DNA from: Stieleria sp. JC731 | Lineage (GTDB): Bacteria > Planctomycetota > Planctomycetia > Pirellulales > Pirellulaceae | Length of the DNA stretch: 64,000 nt | Assembly (NCBI RefSeq): GCF_020966635.1 | Contig: NZ_JAJKFQ010000001.1 | Coordinates: 1,054,001 to 1,118,000 of the forward strand | Direction of reading: 5' to 3' | In this document: in pieces, positions 17,167 through 26,705 of the stretch | How the letters are laid out: each line of letters begins with the position of its first letter | How positions within the stretch are numbered: the stretch's first letter is position 1 | Position numbers and translations under genes: made by a program | The notes under the pieces: generated by a model | The model's input: only the letters and a program-made list of their open reading frames with translations | Databases searched by the model: none | Told to the model about the DNA's origin: nothing

Positions 17167-19575
17167 ATGCCCTTTCAGTATTTCCGCACTCGTCATCGTC
17201 ATTTCGCATTCAAGCTAGCCTTGTCGCTGTTGGCGTTCTCTTTAATTCCAGTCAGCAAGTGCCACGCCGATCAACGTGTGATTTTAAAAAGTGGTTTAAC
17301 GCTGCAGGGATTCTTGGTTGACGTTGCTTCCTTGAACCAAAGCGGTTTTCAGGCCGGCGGTGCCCAGGGACAGGCCAGGCCCATCTTGTTGGTTGATGAT
17401 GGGTTGCGTCGTGTTTATATCCATCGTCGTGGCATGGTTGCCGGGGAGCCGCAGGACGTTCGTGGCGTTGAACGAACGATCGAATTCAAGCAGCTAAGCC
17501 CTGTCGGAAACGATGAAATCCAGATTGTTGGCGACATCATTTCTGTGTCCGATTTCAACGAGTACGCGCGCCGTAATATCACGATCCTGGGGCACGATGG
17601 GCCGATCGAAATTGTCCAAGGCATCACCGAATTGAATGCCCGCTATGCCAAATTAGAAGCACTGAAGAGTCGGCCTTCATACAAATGGGACATGCGTGTT
17701 GCGACTCGATCGATTCGGCCAGAAACTTTTCAGAAGATCTTTCGGCAGCGGATCGATCAGGACGATTTGGATGCACGATTGATGGTCGTTCGATTCTTTA
17801 TGGAATCGGAACGATATCGTGCCGCAGAAGATGAATTGACTCGCGCGATTCGAGCGTTCCCTGAACTTGAAGACATGAAGGCTCAGCTGAGCACCTTGGT
17901 CGCATATCAGGGTGAACGGTTGTTGGATGAAGCTGACCTTCGTGCGCGAGCCGGACAACCGCAGTTTGCAAGAAGCGTGTATTCCAAATTCCCAATGGAT
18001 GCGGTCGGGCGTACCATGCGCGAGCGTGTCAAGATTGCGATGGAGGAGCTGGATTCGGATGCCCAGCAAGTCGAGAACTTGGTTCAGGCGTTGCGAGGAC
18101 ATTTGGATCAACTCGCTGGCGTTGATCCAAACATCGAAAGGCTGTTCAATGAGATCCGGGAACAGCTTTCATCCGCTTCGTTGCCTCGACTGAGTGACTA
18201 CGCACGGCTGAAAGATTCGAATACCACTCCCGTTGAAAACAAAGTTGCATTGGCGCTTGCCGGTTGGTTGATGGGACCAGGGTCTGGCGAGTCGAACTTG
18301 ATCGTCGTGACTTCGTTAGTCAAAGTCCGTGACCTGGTCGGCGAGTATCTCGGGTCGGCAAATCTGGTTCGTCGTCAAGAAATCCTTTCCGAGCTGAAAG
18401 CCATCGAAGGATCTCAGATCGAATATGTAGCGCGACTGATCGAATTCATCGGTCCCGTTCAGCAGTGGCCTGAAGGTGCGGCGGATGATGAAGTCAGCGG
18501 CTTTTACCGAATCGGTAGGTTGGCCGGCGACAATGCGGAAACGACGATCAACGATCAGCCGGATTACTTGGTGCAATTGCCGCCGGAATATGATCCGCGC
18601 CGTCAGTATCCATGCTTGGTTGTCTTGCCGCCGCCGAATCTAAATCCAGAATTGGAACTGAATTGGTGGGCGGGTGATTTCGATGCCGCTTTAGGTGGCC
18701 GAGCCGGGCACGCGATGCGGAACGGCTATATCGTTGTCGCGCCGATGTGGGGGCGACCGACGCAGCGTACGTATGAGTACACACCTCGTGAGCATGACCA
18801 TGTCTTAAAAGCGTTGCGGCACGCGATGCGTCACACATCGATCGATCCTGATCGGGTGTTTCTGGCAGGACACGATGAAGGCGGGACTGCCGCGTGGGAC
18901 ATCGCCGTTTCCCATCCTGATTTGTGGGCCGGTGTTGTTTGTATCAATCCGGAACCCAGCAAAACACTCACACATTATTCCGACAACGCTCGTCTGGTCC
19001 CGATGTACTTGGTGATGGGCGAAGCCTCCGGTCCAAAGGCGCCACTGGTACGGATGGGCGCAATTTTGGATCGCCACATGCATGTTCGAAATGACGTGAC
19101 GGTGGTGATGTATCGTGGACGCGGCAAAGAAGACTTTTACGAAGAGATGCCGGAAATCTTCAAATGGTTGAATGTTCCTACACATGTTCGCAAACCGATT
19201 CCGCGAGAGATTGACGCGGTCACGATGCGGCGTGGAGATCAATTTTTCTGGTGGTTGGAGCTTGGTGCTCTGAAGCCACTGATCGACATCAATCCGATCC
19301 TTTGGGACCAAACGTCACGGATCAAAGCGGGCAAGATTAATAGTTCGATCGGTGGTGACAACCAAGTTCGTGTGGACGGGCCGTGCGAAACATTTCAGTT
19401 GTGGCTCCGGCCTGACATTGGATTGGATCTGAGTAAAACGGTTGTCATTCGAGCCGGAAGTACCCCGCAGTACTACGAGTTCGATCGAGAGTTGGAAACG
19501 ATTCTCGAAGACACCAGAAGACGTGCAGACCGCAAACGCCCCTTCTGGGCGACTGTTCGCGTCCCCGAAGAATAG
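17167..19575 (+). CDS. Large exported protein with C-terminal alpha/beta-hydrolase domain lacking the usual Ser nucleophile
   Basis: 802 residues. Residues about 12-34 form a signal peptide (FKLALSLLAFSLIPVSKCHAD). The N-terminal half (to about 420) is a planctomycete-type region with an SH3-like start (VILKSGLTLQGFLVDV) and a helical, TPR-like middle. Residues about 460-660 resemble an esterase/feruloyl-esterase-like alpha/beta-hydrolase: DYLVQLPPEYDPRRQYPCLVVLPPP, then SIDPDRVFLAGHDEGGTAAWDIA. The nucleophile elbow, normally GxSxG, reads GHDEGG with Asp570 in the Ser position. Either it is catalytically dead or it uses Asp, as epoxide hydrolases and haloalkane dehalogenases do. The C-terminus (about 680-802) is probably a beta domain. 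No operon partner is evident. Confidence 0.78.
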   Translation: MPFQYFRTRHRHFAFKLALSLLAFSLIPVSKCHADQRVILKSGLTLQGFLVDVASLNQSGFQAGGAQGQARPILLVDDGLRRVYIHRRGMVAGEPQDVRGVERTIEFKQLSPVGNDEIQIVGDIISVSDFNEYARRNITILGHDGPIEIVQGITELNARYAKLEALKSRPSYKWDMRVATRSIRPETFQKIFRQRIDQDDLDARLMVVRFFMESERYRAAEDELTRAIRAFPELEDMKAQLSTLVAYQGERLLDEADLRARAGQPQFARSVYSKFPMDAVGRTMRERVKIAMEELDSDAQQVENLVQALRGHLDQLAGVDPNIERLFNEIREQLSSASLPRLSDYARLKDSNTTPVENKVALALAGWLMGPGSGESNLIVVTSLVKVRDLVGEYLGSANLVRRQEILSELKAIEGSQIEYVARLIEFIGPVQQWPEGAADDEVSGFYRIGRLAGDNAETTINDQPDYLVQLPPEYDPRRQYPCLVVLPPPNLNPELELNWWAGDFDAALGGRAGHAMRNGYIVVAPMWGRPTQRTYEYTPREHDHVLKALRHAMRHTSIDPDRVFLAGHDEGGTAAWDIAVSHPDLWAGVVCINPEPSKTLTHYSDNARLVPMYLVMGEASGPKAPLVRMGAILDRHMHVRNDVTVVMYRGRGKEDFYEEMPEIFKWLNVPTHVRKPIPREIDAVTMRRGDQFFWWLELGALKPLIDINPILWDQTSRIKAGKINSSIGGDNQVRVDGPCETFQLWLRPDIGLDLSKTVVIRAGSTPQYYEFDRELETILEDTRRRADRKRPFWATVRVPEE

Positions 19576-20161
19576 CGAGCTAGCGAAGTCCTTGATCATG
19601 GATTTCGCCGAATTCTTTTTGGTGCGGAATTTAACCTTAGGATCCCAAATCGATTTTAGGATTAGCCGAATGGCGTTAGCCACGGTTTGAGTGCAATAGC
19701 CGGGGCTAACGCCTGTCGGCTGATGACCCGAACCCGTATTTTCATAGGGAACGAAGCACTAGAGCAGGTTTTGGGCTTCGATTTTGTCCATTAAGTTTTT
19801 GAGAACCTCGCTCGAAAGTCGTTAGCGGCAACTATTTTGTCGTTGTTCGGGTTTAGTGGCTCACCCGGGGCTTCGGGTGGTTAGTTGCAGAAATTTACGT
19901 ACAGCCAGGGGCAACGATCCGGACAATAATGGTCCCGTTCTGGCGAGTGTGTTTTCGCCGGCGATTTTTTTCAGTGTGTTTGAGAAGTTCGATCTCACCA
20001 CCGAACCGTTTGAAGTTTGGCGGTCTCTTGATACAGATCGCCTCAAAGTAAGTTCCCGGCGTCGGAGACGCTCGCGATTGTTCATCCCAGCACTCCTTGA
20101 TACGAGAGGTTTCTTAACCTGAGTCGTTAGGTGCTGGTACAAAAAGGATTGGTTTAACTGA
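19576..20161 (+). other. 586-bp non-coding gap containing repeat copy A
   Basis: No gene is supported. It contains the 64-bp palindromic repeat at 19661-19724 with repeated flanks, including CCGAACCCGTATTTTCAT and GAAGCACTAG, which also occur next to copy B at about 22.8 kb. The remainder (19770-20161) has no feature I recognise. Confidence 0.5.
19661..19724 (+). repeat. 64-bp REP-like palindromic repeat, copy A
   Basis: The core inverted repeat is GGCGTTAGCC (19672-19681) and GGCTAACGCC (19704-19713), extended outward by ATTAGCCGA / TCGGCTGAT. The reverse complement of copy B (22749-22812) aligns with it over all 64 bp with six differences by my count, and the flank TCGATTTTAGGATTAGCC is shared. 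It has the character of an extragenic palindromic repeat family; genome copy number cannot be judged here. Confidence 0.8.
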
Positions 20162-20821
20162 GTGTCTGTTTTTCCCGTGACTCCGCCGAATAGCGAATTG
20201 GAGTCGTCTGACGAAGCCGAAGCAAATTTTCATGTCACGCTTGGTCCAGACGATTTTCAGCGGTTGGGAGTGCGCCGAAGTGAGACTCGGTTAGCGGTGA
20301 TTCGAGGCGCGGCAACTCGGGCAGCGAAGACGCTGGCATCAAAACTGTTGGCCGACCCCAATGAATCGACGGAGCAAGAGCTTTCGCAGGTTGCCGTTTC
20401 GACCTATCGGTTGCTCGATCCACGCCAACGCGGTGATCGACACGCTCAGGTGCATATCGGACGAATCCGTCCCGGCGTGTTGTACCAAGTCAGCTACACC
20501 GAATTCGCCGATCATCACGGCTTGCTCAATCGATGGCGGAAAGGATCACCGACGCCGAAGCGTATTGATGTTAAGCATCCCATTTTGGGGCCGGCGGTAA
20601 AGTCATCGTGCGAAGCCGAAGTGATCGGCTTGCCTGTTATTAACACCAGCAAAGCCATTCGATTCGAAACCGGATTGCGAAAGTGCTTGCGTCATCCCAT
20701 TTCGCTCTCTGTCATCATCGCAGCTTTGTTGGTGGCCACCGGAGGCGTGCTGATCTGGGGGAAGGCACAGCAAACCGCGCGTGCCAGAGCTGCGGACCAG
20801 ATTCGTTCAGCTGGCGACTGA
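20162..20821 (+). CDS. Tail-anchored protein with J-like N-terminal region
   Basis: 219 residues from a GTG start. The segment at about 20-100 (HVTLGPDDFQRLGVRRSETRL...VSTYRLLDPRQRGDRHAQV) resembles the planctomycete J-like module in which a helix pair is followed by 'LLDPxxRxxYD'; the HPD triad of true DnaJ proteins is absent. The middle has no recognised domain. A single hydrophobic stretch at about 183-202 (ISLSVIIAALLVATGGVLIWG) lies near the C-terminus, so the bulk should face the cytoplasm. It precedes the MoxR ATPase gene by 477 bp, so operon membership is doubtful. Function unknown; the J-like assignment is a weak pattern match. Confidence 0.7.
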   Translation: MSVFPVTPPNSELESSDEAEANFHVTLGPDDFQRLGVRRSETRLAVIRGAATRAAKTLASKLLADPNESTEQELSQVAVSTYRLLDPRQRGDRHAQVHIGRIRPGVLYQVSYTEFADHHGLLNRWRKGSPTPKRIDVKHPILGPAVKSSCEAEVIGLPVINTSKAIRFETGLRKCLRHPISLSVIIAALLVATGGVLIWGKAQQTARARAADQIRSAGD

Positions 20822-21298
20822 AGAAAAGTCTCGGCCAGCGGGGCATGCGTGAGACACCATTTGATTGATTTTGGTTTCGGTTCTGCAGTGGTCGTTCCGG
20901 ATCGGCTCGCGCGGTCGCTGTAATTCTTAAGCAGGGTGATTCCTCAGCAGAGTAATTCCGCGGCAGAGTTGCTACTAGGTTGATCGATCAATTGTCCGGT
21001 CGTGGTCTTTCATGTTTCAGTCCGGCGATGCAGGTTTGCCGTTGGGTACAATGCAATCAGCGGACAAGGCAACCAGCGGACAAGCGCCCTCGAAGGCACA
21101 GCGGATCGAGCGAGCTATGTCGATCTGGTAGTGCGTTGGTTGCAACGGATTCTTTGCTGAGTTGCTCGTGGCGATTTTAGCCGGTTGAAACGTTCGGTTC
21201 CTTTTCATCAGGTGACCGGATTCACGTGGCGAAGAAGTAAAGGCACAACGCAGGCAAATCAAAGCAGGCGATTAGAGACGAGACTTAGGAAGTTTTGA
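20822..21298 (+). other. 477-bp non-coding gap before the MoxR gene
   Basis: No gene recognised. It contains three imperfect 16-bp tandem units at 20921-20968 and, near 21056-21087, two nearby CAGCGGACAAG copies. The 3' end carries a good Shine-Dalgarno (AGGAAG, 21287-21292) 6 nt before the ATG at 21299. Confidence 0.45.
20921..20968. repeat. 16-bp imperfect tandem triplet
   Basis: TAATTCTTAAGCAGGG, TGATTCCTCAGCAGAG, TAATTCCGCGGCAGAG in direct succession. Period 16 bp, three units, about 60-80% identity between neighbours. Possible operator or chance expansion. Confidence 0.45.
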
Positions 21299-22723
21299 AT
21301 GAGTAAGGCGAGCATGGCCCCGAGCGCAACAACACTCAAAGAATTGATTGACAGCGGTTGGAAATCCAAATCAGTCAAACGCGAGATGCGAGAAAACTTT
21401 ACCCGTATGTTAGCCGCGGGTGAGGAGCTATTTCCGGGGATCGTTGGGTACGACGACACGGTCATCCCCGAAATCAATTTGGCGATCTTGGCCGGTCACG
21501 ACATGCTGTTCCTGGGAGAAAAGGGACAGGCGAAAAGTCGTATCATGCGCATGCTGACTCGGTTTTTAGACGAGTGGGTTCCCTACATCGACCATCCCGA
21601 CTTGACCGTTCATGAAGACCCAACCACGCCAGTGACTTCGTTAGGACGACGGTTGGTTGAGGATCTAGGTCCAGAAGAGATCAAAGTTGCTTGGTGGCAT
21701 CGGGATGATCGCTATGCGGAACGGTTGTCACCGGGGACAAAGTTCGCCGACATCATTGGCGAAATCGATCCGGCCAAATTGACCGGTGGCGTCAGCATGA
21801 GCGCCGAAGAAGCGTTGTCGTTCGGATTGATTCCAAGGCTGCATCGCGGAATCTTTGCGATGAATGAATTGCCCGAACTGGATGACTTGGTTCAGGTGGG
21901 GTTGTTTAACATCCTTGAAGAACGAGATGTTCAGATTCGTGGCTATCCCGTGCGATTCGATTTGGACATCGTCATTCTGTTTTCCGCCAACCCGTCGACT
22001 TACAACCGCAGCGGAAAAGTCATTCCACAGTTGAAGGACCGTATTGGCACGATTGTCCAAACGCACTATCCGAGTGAACGCGATCAGGGGATCGATATCC
22101 TTCGCCAAGAAGTAGGGGATGATTTGGGCGGTGGTTATCCGGTCGAAGTGCCGTATTTCATGTACCAAGTGATCGAGGAGATCACCAACCAGGCTCGGCG
22201 AAGCAAATTCATCGATCAGGCCTCCGGCGTGTCCGCACGATTTTCGCTAGCGAATTTCAGGACCATGGTCGCGTCCGCTCGTCAGCGAGGCATTTTGCAT
22301 GGCGAACAGCCCGCTGTACCACGGATCTCTGACCTGGGGCACCTTTATTCAAGTTCGCTCGGCAAGTTGGAGCTGGATCTGATGGGGACTCACCAAATGA
22401 GCGAACGTCAGGTCCTGGATGCCGTCGTTGCCAAAGCCATCGAAACGGTGTTTGCGGAATACGTTCAGCAGCACGGGCTCGCCGAGATAGCGGAGATCTT
22501 TCGAAGTGGCGTTCGGGTCGAAGTCGGAGATTTACTGCCAAGTCGAGAATATGCCGAACGTCTCAAAAGTGTTCCGCCCGCATGGGATATGGCTTTCGAA
22601 GTCAATGCCAGTGAAAGCGAAGCAGTTCGAGCGAGTTGTGTCGAATTTGTTTTGGCGGGACTGTACAGCATCGATCGGATCAGCCGAGCACAACGCCACG
22701 GAAAAATCGAGTACGAGATCTGA
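21299..22723 (+). CDS. MoxR/magnesium-chelatase-like AAA+ ATPase
   Basis: 474 residues. The Walker A loop is [16 protein letters not shown] (about residues 76-91), a variant typical of the ChlI/MoxR-like family. Walker B is within [14 protein letters not shown], sensor 1 is [12 protein letters not shown], followed by PQLKDRIG. The C-terminal lid domain includes [22 protein letters not shown]. MoxR ATPases act as chaperone-like remodelling enzymes together with VWA proteins. The VWA gene 245 bp downstream on the same strand is the expected partner, although a REP-like repeat sits between them. The start is supported by AGGAAG 6 nt upstream of the ATG. Confidence 0.9.
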   Translation: MSKASMAPSATTLKELIDSGWKSKSVKREMRENFTRMLAAGEELFPGIVGYDDTVIPEINLAILAGHDMLFLGEKGQAKSRIMRMLTRFLDEWVPYIDHPDLTVHEDPTTPVTSLGRRLVEDLGPEEIKVAWWHRDDRYAERLSPGTKFADIIGEIDPAKLTGGVSMSAEEALSFGLIPRLHRGIFAMNELPELDDLVQVGLFNILEERDVQIRGYPVRFDLDIVILFSANPSTYNRSGKVIPQLKDRIGTIVQTHYPSERDQGIDILRQEVGDDLGGGYPVEVPYFMYQVIEEITNQARRSKFIDQASGVSARFSLANFRTMVASARQRGILHGEQPAVPRISDLGHLYSSSLGKLELDLMGTHQMSERQVLDAVVAKAIETVFAEYVQQHGLAEIAEIFRSGVRVEVGDLLPSREYAERLKSVPPAWDMAFEVNASESEAVRASCVEFVLAGLYSIDRISRAQRHGKIEYEI

Positions 22724-22748
22724 CCGGCCGGTCAAAGGGGTTCGGGTC

Positions 22749-22812
22749 ATCAGCCGACGGGCGTTAGCCCCGGTTATTACACAGAAACCGTGGCTAACGC
22801 CATGCGGCTAAT
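22749..22812 (-). repeat. 64-bp REP-like palindromic repeat, copy B (inverted relative to copy A)
   Basis: ATCAGCCGA...GGGCGTTAGCCCCGG...CCGTGGCTAACGCC...GCGGCTAAT. It aligns to copy A in reverse complement. After it, 22813-22858 contains AATGAAAAGACGGGTTCGGC and then CGGCTAATCCTAAAATCGAG, i.e. the same flank as copy A displaced by about 20 bp. The copies bracket 20162-22723. Confidence 0.8.
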
Positions 22813-22968
22813 TAAATGAAAAGACGGGTTCGGCTAATCCTAAAATCGAGTTGGGATGAAGCACTAGGGTCGTGCTGATCGGTTAGCAGTGGACGTTTCA
22901 TCGACTTGGTAGATCGCATCAATCATGAAACGGGGTTTTGAATCATTGGTTGTCGGAGGACGCAGGCG

Positions 22969-24666
22969 ATGCGCAAAAAAGTCGGTGGCATTATTCATGC
23001 CTATCAAAAGTATGATCCGGCAAGCTTTCCGCCTCCATCGCAGGAAGCACCCGACCTGATCTCGCCCGCTTTCGAGCAGGCAATGATGTATGGGGAATTT
23101 CGTGAACTGAGCGAAGAAGAACTCGCACGCGCTGTCCGCTTGGATCCCAGCCAAATTAAAGGGCTGGGCCCCAGCATCGATTTCTTAAAGCAGATGTTGG
23201 AAGAACGAAAACGGAAGATTCTCGAAACGTATGAGTCTCATTCGGTCCAGAAAAAAGCTCGCAAAGCATTTCACAATGCCGCTAAGCAGGTGCAGCCGCC
23301 CAAGGATTTGCAGAAAACATTTCGCGAGGCGATCAATCGCGAACAGCCGTACTTGCTGGAAGCCTTGTGGTATCGGACCGAAAGCCGTGGCGGTAGCTTG
23401 TCGACGGATCTTTTGAAAGTTGCTTCCCGGATGGCGGATAAGCACAACATCGAAGAACTCGATAGTAAGTACGAGTTCACCGGAAACGAATCGATGTCCG
23501 TTCCGAAGGCGTTGGAGATCAAAGAAGAGCTCGAACAAATCGATGAGCTGTTGAAGCAACTCGAGGAGGCGGCGAAGACCGCACAAATCGGTTTGATCGA
23601 TATGGAGATGCTTAACCAATTCGTTCCCACACAAGATCTGCAGCAACTGGAAGAGATGCGTCGCCAGGTCGAAAACATCATTCGTGAACAGGCCGAACGT
23701 CAAGGACTTGAGCGTGACGCATCGGGTAACTTTCGGCTCACGCCTCAAGCGTACAAGGTATTTCAAGGGCGGCTTCTAAAACGCATCTTTAGCGAATTGG
23801 CTCCTTCACGCACCGGACGTCATGAAGGTGACATTGTTGGTGAAGGTGCTGTCGAATTGCAGCAAACAAAGCCGTACGAGTTTGGTGACTCCATTGCCAA
23901 TATGGACATCCCCCAAACCATCATCAACACGCTGCTGCGGCAGGGTGACACGAGACCGCTGCGATTGCATAGCGACGACATCGAGATTCATAAAACGCGA
24001 AACCATCCAAAGTGCGCGACTTGTGTTGTGATGGATATGAGCGGATCGATGCGCTATGACGGTCAGTACATGAACGTCAAACGGATGGCACTCGCGCTGC
24101 AGGGGCTGATCCAATCGGAATATCCCGGCGACTTCTTGCGATTCATCGAGATGTACACGTTTGCGAAAATGCGTTCACCCGGTGAAGTTATCAATTTGAT
24201 GCCCAAGCCCGTCACCATTCATGACCCTTGGGTTCGATTGAAGGTCGACATGAGTGACGAAGACATCAGCGAGACCCAAGTCCACCAGCACTTTACAAAT
24301 ATCCAGCGTTCATTACAGCTCGCTCGCCAAAATTTGGCGCTGACGGATACTCCCAATCGGCAAATCGTTCTGATCACCGATGGGTTGCCCACCGCGCACA
24401 ACGAGGGCGAATGGTTATACATGCTGTATCCGCCTGATCCGCAAACAGAAAAGGCGACCATGCGCGAGGCGATGTTGTGCAGCAAGGAAGGTATCACCAT
24501 CAATATCTTTCTGGTGCCCAGCTGGTCACAGAGCGAAGAAGACATCCGATTCGCAAGCCGCTTGGCCAAGTCCACCAAGGGCCGTGTCTTCTTTACCAGC
24601 GGTCACAATTTGGATCGTTTTGTTCTCTGGGACTACGTACAGAATCGAAGAGAGATCATTTCGTAG
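22969..24666 (+). CDS. VWA-domain protein, partner of the MoxR ATPase
   Basis: 565 residues. The N-terminal half is acidic and strongly helical, with coiled-coil-like segments (about 165-250: EIKEELEQIDELLKQLEEA, LEEMRRQVENIIREQAE). The C-terminal von Willebrand factor A domain begins near residue 350; its metal site (MIDAS) is DMSGSM starting at Asp356, followed by IVLITDGLP around residue 465. No signal peptide or membrane span is seen, so it is cytoplasmic. MoxR/VWA pairs remodel or insert metal into target complexes; the target here is unknown. The ATG at 22969 has a strong GGAGG (22955-22959) 9 nt upstream. Confidence 0.9.
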   Translation: MRKKVGGIIHAYQKYDPASFPPPSQEAPDLISPAFEQAMMYGEFRELSEEELARAVRLDPSQIKGLGPSIDFLKQMLEERKRKILETYESHSVQKKARKAFHNAAKQVQPPKDLQKTFREAINREQPYLLEALWYRTESRGGSLSTDLLKVASRMADKHNIEELDSKYEFTGNESMSVPKALEIKEELEQIDELLKQLEEAAKTAQIGLIDMEMLNQFVPTQDLQQLEEMRRQVENIIREQAERQGLERDASGNFRLTPQAYKVFQGRLLKRIFSELAPSRTGRHEGDIVGEGAVELQQTKPYEFGDSIANMDIPQTIINTLLRQGDTRPLRLHSDDIEIHKTRNHPKCATCVVMDMSGSMRYDGQYMNVKRMALALQGLIQSEYPGDFLRFIEMYTFAKMRSPGEVINLMPKPVTIHDPWVRLKVDMSDEDISETQVHQHFTNIQRSLQLARQNLALTDTPNRQIVLITDGLPTAHNEGEWLYMLYPPDPQTEKATMREAMLCSKEGITINIFLVPSWSQSEEDIRFASRLAKSTKGRVFFTSGHNLDRFVLWDYVQNRREIIS

Positions 24667-24861
24667 CGGTCTCGCAGTGGTCTGCATGTCCCTTGACGAT
24701 CAACGCCAATCGCGATTGCATTTTGATAGCAAACACGCGATTCGCTAGTTTCCTACGTTCGGGGGATGCACTTTGTGAACTGCGCTTGCTGCGGTTTCAC
24801 CATTGCTGTATCAGAATGATTCCCAAACTTTAGCTCCATTTTGAAAAATAACGAGGCAAGG

Positions 24862-26544
24862 ATGCGCTCGTCACTCAACTGCTGCTCGACCAAGATCTTG
24901 ACCCGTGCTGGATCGGTTAGCTTGACTGTCTTGCTAGCGATCGGCACCACAGGTTGTCGTTCGACCAGACCGTCTGGGTCCATGGTTCAGGTGACTGAAG
25001 AGGGTGCCTCTTCGGCGGCGCCGCTCGATGCGCCCCAGCAGCGGCTCGCTACGACCAAGGTTTACGGCTCACAGCCTAGCGAAAACCGTTCAATGTTGTC
25101 TCGAGCGAAAGAGATGATCACAGGAAAGCGGGCAACGCCACCTCAAGATGTCGTCGTCGCTGAAAGTAAGACGCCCGATCAGTTGTCAAACACGGCAATG
25201 CAACAGACCGCCGCTACGACAACGCGTCAGTCGCTCGCACGTGATTCGGCGGTTCGCAATCAAACACGCGCATCGGTTGCGGCCAACCGAAGTCCTGTTC
25301 AGGAAACCGAAACGACCACGGTCCGCCCGGTTTCTGCAAATGACGACGAGATTAAGGTCACAATCGGCGGGCTGGTCTCTGCCTCGCTGACCGATTTAAG
25401 TGTCGAAGAGTCTGGGGTGAAAGCGCCTGTCGAAGTCGCTGAACCACCCGTCGTCGCAAGCCACCCAACACCACCGGTTAAAACCGAAGATGCAGCCAAG
25501 GTGGCTGTGGCATCGGAGACTCCCAAGGTTCGTCGTCGTCCGATCAGCCAGACAGGTCAACCGCTTGCGCTTGCTGCAGCCTTGGAAGATTCGCTCGATT
25601 CACTGCCGAAGCTACCCAGCTCTGCTGGCGAATATGATGGGCCAGGACCGAAACGGATCGGTGTCGGGAAGCCTTCGATCACTTCGTCCGCTGACACCAA
25701 AACAGCCGCGTATGCTTATGTTGGAGATGACGAGCCAATGGCTCCGGCGCCCGACAGCGTTCAAACTGTCTCACACGCGTCGAACCAACAAACAAGTGCG
25801 ACCTTGGTTGGCAGTCCTTCCGAGACAGTCGGTCCGGCAAAGGAGCTGACCGAAGACGAACTATATTCCAAGCTTTTGGAGCGGATTGTCGAACCGAAGG
25901 TTGGGGAAACACCGCTTGATCTTGAACGTCGCCAAGTGATCGCCCGCTACCTGATGGTGCTCGCAGGTGATCCGGAAACCGCGATCGAGTCGATGGACGG
26001 TTTTAATGAAAGCGAACGCGAGTTCCTGAAGAATCAATTGGTCGGATTGTGGACGATGATCGATCCGGATGGCCATCCGTCATCGGGACAGCGAGTCAAT
26101 GAGGCGCTGCCAAGATTCCGCGCCGCGGCAGCATACCTATCCGAAGCAACGGAATCGTTGGAACTGCGCCACTTGGAATTCTGTACCGAGATCGAATCAT
26201 ACGGTCAGGTAAAACCCTTCGAAGGAAATCGTTTCGCTCCCGGTCAGCAGGTCATTCTGTACTGTGAAGTTGAAAACTTTTCCGTGGTCGATCAGGGAGG
26301 CTTGTTCCAAACCAGTTTGGAAGGCAGCTACGAAATCTTTGATGCTTCCGGAAACAAAGTTGTCAGTCAGCTGCTGCCCACCGACCAGCAGCGATCTCGC
26401 AACCGTTTGCGTGACTACTTTGTGGCCTACCAAATGAATCTTCCCGATCAGCTTCGCAAGGGAACCTATCGCTTGCAGTTGACGCTCGAAGATGCCTTGG
26501 GCAAAAAAGTTGGCCAAGCAAATATCCCATTCGAAATTCGCTAG
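24862..26544 (+). CDS. Planctomycete lipoprotein of unknown function
   Basis: 560 residues from the ATG at 24862, chosen over a TTG at 24841 because it follows GAGGCAAGG and begins directly before the signal. Residues about 9-34 form a lipoprotein signal (ILTRAGSVSLTVLLAIGTTGC) ending in a Cys that is probably lipidated. Residues about 40-340 are low-complexity, rich in Ala, Thr, Pro, Glu and Val, likely disordered. The C-terminal part (about 340-560) is folded: helices around 'LLERIVEPKVGETPLDLERRQ' and a beta-rich end with ILYCEVENFSV and GTYRLQLTLEDALGKKVGQA. Fold resembles an extracellular beta-sandwich but I do not recognise a named family. Confidence 0.78.
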   Translation: MRSSLNCCSTKILTRAGSVSLTVLLAIGTTGCRSTRPSGSMVQVTEEGASSAAPLDAPQQRLATTKVYGSQPSENRSMLSRAKEMITGKRATPPQDVVVAESKTPDQLSNTAMQQTAATTTRQSLARDSAVRNQTRASVAANRSPVQETETTTVRPVSANDDEIKVTIGGLVSASLTDLSVEESGVKAPVEVAEPPVVASHPTPPVKTEDAAKVAVASETPKVRRRPISQTGQPLALAAALEDSLDSLPKLPSSAGEYDGPGPKRIGVGKPSITSSADTKTAAYAYVGDDEPMAPAPDSVQTVSHASNQQTSATLVGSPSETVGPAKELTEDELYSKLLERIVEPKVGETPLDLERRQVIARYLMVLAGDPETAIESMDGFNESEREFLKNQLVGLWTMIDPDGHPSSGQRVNEALPRFRAAAAYLSEATESLELRHLEFCTEIESYGQVKPFEGNRFAPGQQVILYCEVENFSVVDQGGLFQTSLEGSYEIFDASGNKVVSQLLPTDQQRSRNRLRDYFVAYQMNLPDQLRKGTYRLQLTLEDALGKKVGQANIPFEIR

Positions 26545-26600
26545 TTCGAACTCGAATGGCCTGCTAGGTTTCGACTAGATTCGGACCTGCGGCTGTTGCG

Positions 26601-26626
26601 GGGCTTTTCCGCCGAGGCGGAGGCCC
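26601..26626 (+). terminator. GC-rich hairpin after the lipoprotein gene
   Basis: TCCGCC-GA-GGCGGA (26608-26621) nested within GGGC...GCCC. It lies about 60 bp past the stop. No long T-run follows, so termination is only probable. Confidence 0.4.
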
Positions 26627-26705
26627 ATTTGCTATCCAAAATAATTTCTGGCTGAAGTAAAAAAATTAGACAAATGGGCTAGGATCGCGCATCATAAGTC
26701 CCGTT

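Noticed and set aside
21299-22723. Degenerate Walker A in the MoxR protein as an anomaly
   Set aside because: GEKGQAKS is a common form for this planctomycete MoxR-like subfamily, so it is not an unusual loss.
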